Part shown: in pieces, positions 58,301-64,000 of the stretch
Layout of the letters: the number at the start of each line of letters is the position of its first letter
Numbering within the stretch: position 1 is the stretch's first letter
From: Actinomortierella ambigua
Taxonomy: Eukaryota > Mortierellomycota > Mortierellomycetes > Mortierellales > Mortierellaceae
Assembly: GCA_016098155.1 (NCBI GenBank)
Contig: JAAAJB010000028.1
Coordinates: forward strand, 50,492 to 114,491
Direction of reading: 5' to 3'
DNA: 64,000 bases
Notes under the pieces: model-generated
What the model was told of the DNA's origin: nothing
Databases searched by the model: none
The model's input: only the letters and a program-made list of their open reading frames with translations
Position numbers and translations under genes: made by a program

Positions 58301-59621
58301 TCATCCAAATCGGTAGGGATGATGTCCACAGTTGGGATCATATCCCGATCCGTTTTGATATAGATGTGCCTGATGTTCAAATTGTTGGTGATGCTCGTTG
58401 ATATGTTGATACGACTGCTGTTGATGCTTATACTGAGGAGATGGTGAAGTATGGTAAGTGGACTGCTGACCACCATATAGAAGATGTTCCTCGTGTGGTT
58501 GTTGATGATGCATGCTCTGTTGGCGCTGTAGATAGTGTTGTCGGGAACACGCTTGGGTTTGCTGTGCGAGACTCTGGTGCGATGGCTGGCTTTTCAATGG
58601 AGGACGACACGGTGGTTGCTGCTCAGAAGATGCACACTCATACGGGCGATTATGGCTCGTTGATGGATACTGCCTCTTGCCCTCTCTCGAGGAGGGCACA
58701 GCCTCTGTAGGTGGCGACATCCCCTCGCTGGTGCATTGAACTCGCTGGGCTTTCGTGATCTCACACTGGTTGTCATTTGGGCCTCTCGAGTCCAACGGGC
58801 ACATATCACGCGAGAGTGGTTCATACAATGGCACCTTCTTCTTCTTCTTCTTCTTTGTCTTTGTTGACATATCATCCATATCACCCTCATCTTCCGAGAG
58901 CCAAGATGCCTTGGCCATTGCAGTATCCTCTGGCGACGGTACTTTGGGCGCTGCAAGGAAAATGATGGATGGGAAATGGACACATGTCGTAGAAGATGGT
59001 AGAGGTGGTGTGATCGGTGATTCGCCTTTAGAGCCAGATCGAAGGTTCGCGGTATCGATCTTCATCAATGGAACAGGTGCATTCTTTGGTATGCGCCTGG
59101 GTTTTGCAGGACAATGGAGCGAGGCAGTAGTAGTGTATGAGGTGGAAGCTACAGAAAGAGCCGGCGATATGGGACTCTTCTCTCGCTCATGATGCTCATC
59201 CGACGCATCTTGGGGCTGTAGAGTCACGTTGACGCGAAGCTTCTGTTTTGTCTGAGGTGGTTGATTCAAGACTGTGGTAGTGGGTCTCTCTGTTGCGACC
59301 GTCGATGGCAGCGCTGGGACAGGAGGGGCGTCAAAGTCCACAGCCGTGGATGCCTTGGAGATGCACGAGATGGCCCATGAAGGTCGGGACCGAGTGGACT
59401 TGTGCTTGTCTCTGAGGATAGACAAGGACTTTGGCAGCGGGCCTATGTCTGGCATCACCTTTTTGCTGATTCTAGTCTTGAAGGACTTGACTGGAGTCTC
59501 TGGAGGGATATCCCAAAACTCTGTCAAGAGAGGACCAGATGTTGCCGTTGGAGACGTTGCCATGGGTGCACCGATATTTTTGAGCGACGTTCTGCGTTGC
59601 CTATTTTTGCCAGCCTTGCCT

Positions 59622-59657
<36 letters not shown>

Positions 59658-60451
59658 GCTGCTGCCGTTAACGCTGCTTCTGCATGTGATGTCTCAGAAT
59701 AGCTGCATGTAGGAGCTGACGAAGCTGGACTGCCATTATACCGACGCATCATCCGGATCACGCCCAAGATGCAGCACAAGAGAGCAACCACCCCTCCAAT
59801 AGCCCCGGCAATGACAATGGTCAGGGTCTTTGGTCGCCCTATAGAAGACTCTTCCTGAGTAGAGGATGCATCAGTTTGGCTGTCAGTGGTGCTGGTGTCG
59901 GTGGAGTTCATAGCCTGCCCATCCGCTGGAGTTTGTTGCTCGGCTTTGCTATGGGCTTTGGCAACCTTTCTGTCGTCCGCAGTATCCTTGTTAACCGCAG
60001 CATGAACAGCGTCTCGAGCTGTTGAGGGCTTTGGAGGCGAAGACGGTGCTACGCCGCTGGCGGGAGGCAATACAGCTCTTGCTGGTACTGGTGTGGGATG
60101 AGCCTTTTGGGGAGCCAAGACATCTGGGGTGGTGCGCGCAGGGGGCTGTGCAGGGTTGATTGTTGGTGGATGATGGGCAGGTATAGCTGCTGGCGCAGCA
60201 GGATCAGCTCGCTTTAGACGCCGACGTGCCAGGCGGCGTGTACAGTGGATGGATATACAGGAAGAGGGGAATGAATTGGTGGCAGGCAGCGTCGAGTGGA
60301 CAGATGGGGCAGCCGATAATGTGGTGGTGGTGTGGCCGGTAACAAGGCGGCCAGATATGGCGAGGTAGACCATGAGGACAAGAATATACATGCTTGGACG
60401 CTGGCTTAGCAACACCATGGAGTCCTTTAGCAAAGTCATTGAGGTGACCAA
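58301..60451 (-). CDS. Single-pass membrane protein, Ser/Thr/Pro-rich
   Basis: Single-exon, 716 aa. A hydrophobic signal sequence (MYILVLMVYLAISGRLVTG, residues 21-39) is followed by a Ser/Thr/Pro-rich, probably O-mannosylated ectodomain. One transmembrane helix follows (IVIAGAIGGVVALLCCILGV, about 210-230), then a basic stop-transfer and a long disordered cytoplasmic part with a poly-Ala run (coded by GCA/GCC repeats near 59624-59668), a poly-Lys run, and a His/Gln/Tyr-rich end. The layout is that of fungal cell-wall stress sensors or mucin-like receptors, but no WSC or other ectodomain is present. Translation may begin at 60451 or at the in-frame ATG 60391, which would give a shorter signal peptide. 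Function unknown. Confidence 0.72.
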
Positions 60452-61595
60452 AATAGTGGAAGAGTTTATGCAACAGGGGAGTCTGCTATGGGTATGTAAA
60501 CCAATAAGAGACGAGCAAGAGGACTATAAAACAGGCATGGCAGGGGATAAAGAGAGAAGAAAACAAAGAGAGAATGGGAAGGAGAGAGAGAGACAATGTC
60601 GGCAATCAGCAAAGTCGCAAGAAGTATTTCTTCTTCAACCGACATCCGTTTGGGTCAAAGAAGAAAACAAACCATTCTGCAGCAAAAGGCATCCGGTACA
60701 TCGATATTGTGAGATGGGAGAGAGAGATCCACTCAAATAGAGTCAAGGGCAAACAAGGAACCCACCAACAAAAAAAAACGACTCTCACGAATGAAATCCC
60801 GCCGGTTACGGAGAGCTTTGGTAAGTGCATGTAGATCGTGTTGATAATGGCTTCTTCAAAAAAAAAAAAAAAAAAAAAAAAAAGGAGACTTGCGGGGTGC
60901 CATGCCTATTATCAACTTGTGTCAAGAGAATGTGCCAACTCCTGAAAGAAGGGGGCCACCTCCCGTAGGAAATACACGTTTGTGCAGGAAGACAAGGTAA
61001 TTGTCAATCCATATCGTTTCACCAAGGAACGAGAAAAAAACCGAGTCGGGACGATGGGCATCGTTAGGCCTGGCCTACAGCCCACAGGGTGCTTAAACGA
61101 GTGTGAATCGGGACATGTCGCGGGCGTATGATGCTACCCACAGTCCCCTAAGGAGGTAGCAGCAAAGACAAGCCTCTTCCGCGCCTTCTACCCAGATCCC
61201 TATGTTTGGCTTACGGGAGCTACCCTGGAACCCAAGAAGAGTGTGAGGTCAAGTGTTGGCAGCTCAACAACAACAACAACAACAACGAAAAGGAGCTCAC
61301 TTGCGTCTCACCAGCAAAGCCCACCCATGACAAAAAACCGTAAGCAAAGGACGCGTCTTGTGTAATTGCAGAAGGGGGTGGGGGGATGCACTGCGACCGC
61401 CCCCTAGCCAGCCAGCCAGTCCCTTCTCAAATTTCCAGGCACGAAGCGCCCTCTGGTGTCCTTACTCGTTCTTCTTCATCCCCTTGACTCAATCGCCCAT
61501 TGTCTTTTTTGCTCCCTCTCTTTCGCTTCAGGCTCTTCTGTCAACCTTATCTCCATCTCTCTCCAACTCATCGACTCTGGGATAGCGAACCTCAC
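60452..61595. promoter_or_regulatory. Divergent intergenic region
   Basis: Between the minus-strand membrane protein and the plus-strand AKTIP-like gene. It holds an A run (60859-60883), a CAA microsatellite (61266-61286), and a T/C-rich leader before 61596. A minus-strand TTTTATAG lies near 60525. No gene supported. Confidence 0.4.
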
Positions 61596-63140
61596 ATGGC
61601 AAACCTGTTTGGTGGCAGTGCGACTCATAGAGCATCTCGGCCACGCGCCAGCTCCTTCCACAATGGCGTTGGCATGACATTTGGACGAACCTCGCCGATA
61701 ACCCCAGCAGTCCCAAGCTCGACATTTAACACGTCGCAATCTCTCCTCAGTTCAGCGGCAGTCATTGCGGCCCAGCCCGAGTCAGGAGCACATGCCTGGA
61801 AGCAAGACCATCAACAACAACAGCAGCAGCAGCAGCAACAGCAAAGTCAAGGACAAGGCGTGCTCCATGGCAAGCAGGCAAAGACAAGGCCTCAATTCTG
61901 TTCAGAGTTCTTCCGCAAATACGAGCTCATGATTGAGTTGTAGGTGATTGTTGCTCAAGTAGAAAAAAACAGACGCAGGATGCAACGGGAGAACACAAAG
62001 CGTCCTTCCTGTTTCAAAAAGCTCACCCCGCTTACCCTACGAGTCTCGTTTGGCTTCCCATTGTAGCTCTAATCTCCGGAATCCACAACATTGCCCAAGA
62101 GGACTCTATGTGATGCCAGCAGCAGACAACATGAATTGTAAGCAGAGATATCAAAAAAAAAGGGAGCGACAAGACGACAAAGACATATTGCCCTATCACG
62201 AGGTCACGGACTCATTCTTCTAATACTGACTGACTCTGCGGGACAACCCCTCCCCCCCTCCTTTTTTTTTGTTCCTGTGGGCATCACCCTCAAACAAAGT
62301 ATGGTTTGGAACTATCTTTATCCATAAGGGCTACTACCGCGATGCTGTGTTCAAGTTTAAGATGACCATTCCTCCAGAGTATCCCGAGAAGCGACCGACA
62401 GTTCATTTCTTGAGCGAGATATTCCATCCGCTTATCGACCAAAAGGACAATAACAGGGAGTTGATGCTACAATACCAGTTTCCAACATGGACGCCGCATC
62501 AAGACTACTTGTTCCATGTCCTCCATTTCATCAAGGCGTGCTTCAAGAAATGCATCCTTGACAGGACAACCGAGAAGCAGGCCATCAACAAGGAGGCCCA
62601 AAGGATGTAAGGATAACTCTTGCTGCCATCTCCTTTTGAGAGATTGTTATCCAGAAGGGGTGTGATCGCCAGAGACCCACCTCGCTCTGTCTGTGTGTCT
62701 CTTCCTTATCCAGCACGACACCCACTCACTCTTCCTCCTGCCCTTACCAATTTCCATTCGCTTCATCTCAGGTATCGACATGAACCGACCATCTTTGCTA
62801 AGCTTGCGCAACAAAGCGCTCAATTGTCTATCGCAGAGCCAAGTTTGTACGAGCATCACTTTCCCAATAACTCTATCAAGTTTAGTCCAATGTCAGATCC
62901 AGAGTTTGGTAAGACTACGCGTTGTGCATGATCCCCACTCCCCCAGCTGTAGCCGTGGGAAAAGGGTACCAAACTAATAGTGATGATGTCTGGTCCGTAT
63001 CGGTGCATAGACGATCTCAAGCAACAGATGATGAACAGCGCTGTATGTCAGGTGAAAGCTGCTCACGATATAGGATAGAGTGGAATGTAAATAGCGAGTC
63101 AACTCAACATCATCATCACCATCTCTTCGCCCAACGATAG
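61596..63140 (+). CDS. AKTIP/FTS-like inactive ubiquitin E2 variant
   Basis: UEV-fold protein; the animal and fungal AKTIP/FTS homologue is part of the FTS-Hook-FHIP complex that links early endosomes to dynein or kinesin. Exons 61596-61939, 62067-62137, 62300-62606, 62772-62908 and 62953-63140 give 348 aa. After a disordered Gln-rich N-terminus, the UBC core reads LWFGTIFIHKGYYRDAVFKF, PPEYPEKRPTVHFLSEIFHP, then a TWTPHQDYLFHVLHFIKACF helix. The position after the HP motif lacks the catalytic Cys, as expected for FTS. A further helix (YRHEPTIFAKLAQQSAQLS) follows. The last intron (44 nt) is short and the final exon is therefore the least certain part. Confidence 0.85.
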
Positions 63141-63338
63141 CCCTCGCCCGTGGTCCATGCCTTGGCCTTCAATGGTCGCACACGACTCGAATACAGTTTT
63201 CAAACCTGTCCCTGAAAAAAAAAAAAAGTGACTGTTGCATCTTTGTGCATCCCAAAAAAAATTGTCTTCATATCAACACAAAAAAAACCGTTCCATGGTG
63301 TTCTCTCATCCACTTCACCAGCATCGACAGTAGACAGA

Positions 63339-64000
63339 ATGACGGACAATGTCAAGAGAACTGCCACCGGCATCCCCATCCCAGGACCCGATATGATGGG
63401 GCGTCCTGACTGGGCTCTGGACCCTGAGAACCTAGACAGGGATATGAGCCAAGTGCCACTTTTTATGCAAAACCTGACAGCTGAAGCTCTGGACAATCCG
63501 TTGATCCAGGCACTTCAAGAACTTGCCTACGATGGCACGCCAGAAGGTACAAGGATGGACAGGATCTCTGACCATTTAATTGCAGCGATGGCGGTGGGCC
63601 GATGTATGGACAAGTTGAAACGGAGCCCTGCAATTGACTGCCGCAGAGGATGGTGATGGCTGCGGCATGAACGTTGAATCCGGTCGATAACTGACCTTTC
63701 CACCCTACCCTTTTACCTTTTTACCCCTTTTTTTGGATTCTGCGTTAACAGAGGTAGCGGAGAATTTTAAGAACCAGGGTAATGAATGTTTCAAGCAAGG
63801 CAAAAAGTTTTACAAGGATGCCATCGACTACTACACCAAGGCCCTGGATGTGCAATGCTCGGACGATAAGTTGAATGAGACGCTTTATGTGAACCGTGCT
63901 GCCTGCAATCTTCACTTTGGTAAGTTGCATTCTTTTTTTTTTTTTTTGTTCAAAGGGAGATCTCTAGATCAGAGTTGGGGAGACGCCAAATCGGGTAGCA
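63339..64000 (+). CDS. CNS1: Hsp70/Hsp90 co-chaperone CNS1 (TTC4), 5' part
   Basis: TPR co-chaperone linking Hsp90 to translation elongation in yeast; essential there. Exons 63339-63546 and 63752-63919 are in the window, and a donor (GTAAGT) at 63920 begins an intron running off the end. The start MTDNVKRTATG is followed by MGRPDWALDPENLDRDMSQVPLFM and LQELAYDGTPEEVAENFKNQ, the conserved lead-in to the TPR domain. The first TPR (GNECFKQGKKFYKDAIDYYT, ALDV, LYVNRAACNL) is intact. The rest of the TPRs and the C-terminal wheel domain lie outside. Confidence 0.9.

Noticed and set aside
1..64000. tRNA, rRNA, CRISPR or prokaryotic signals
   Set aside because: None recognised by eye; tandem repeats seen are microsatellites or coding repeats without spacer structure.

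Overview
The window is nuclear DNA from a filamentous fungus. Its genes are split by short introns (about 45-310 nt) with GTAAGT-type donors and, where checked, CTAAC-like branch sites. Low-complexity Gln/Ser/Pro tracts and pyrimidine-rich leaders are common. The gene set (VRG4-type GDP-mannose transporter, GT69 mannosyltransferase, Gbp2/Hrb1-like RRM protein, fungal SWIRM protein, CNS1) points to a fungus. The MgtA-type P3B ATPase and the expanded tail-anchored GTPases suggest an early-diverging lineage such as Mortierellomycotina, which is an inference. No prokaryotic operons, rRNA, tRNA or CRISPR were seen.

Left block (1-21.5 kb): Mg2+-type P-ATPase (-, 3' part off the window), glycerophosphodiester phosphodiesterase (+), GT69 mannosyltransferase (+), three-RRM protein with 13- and 20-nt microexons (+), DUF202 membrane protein (-). 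A 208-bp divergent promoter separates the last from a 2,097-aa polyQ/RS/RGG protein of unknown function (+).

Centre (about 21.5-44.3 kb): a tandem segmental-duplication array. The unit is [decayed copy of the 3' end of the polyQ gene] - [class I P-loop GTPase] - [class II P-loop GTPase]. About four and a half units are visible. GTPase genes or remnants lie at 22.2, 24.5, 26.4 (fragment), 28.0, 29.8, 33.0 (two G domains), 35.3 (pseudogene), 37.7 (three G domains), 40.5, 42.1 (fragment) and 42.8 kb. Both classes share an 8-nt first coding exon (usually Met-Ser-Ser), a phase-2 intron of about 100 nt, and an ATCATGCG-plus-TATA promoter. Intact members carry C-terminal hydrophobic anchors; others have lost them by separate lesions. 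An antisense fragment of the SWIRM gene that flanks the array on the right sits at the junction of units 2 and 3. This marks a tandem-duplication breakpoint, with a near-identical 12-bp motif at both parental ends.

Right block (44.5-64 kb): a small assembly gap, the SWIRM-domain gene (-), a long low-complexity non-coding stretch, an uncertain coding region, a gene with an RFTS-like domain plus a C2H2-like finger (+), VRG4 (+), a small helical protein (-), GPN2 (+), a single-pass membrane protein (-), an AKTIP/FTS-like inactive E2 (+), and the 5' part of CNS1/TTC4 (+). Apart from the array and the RFTS gene these are ordinary housekeeping genes of mannan synthesis, RNA polymerase assembly, endosome transport and Hsp90 co-chaperone function.
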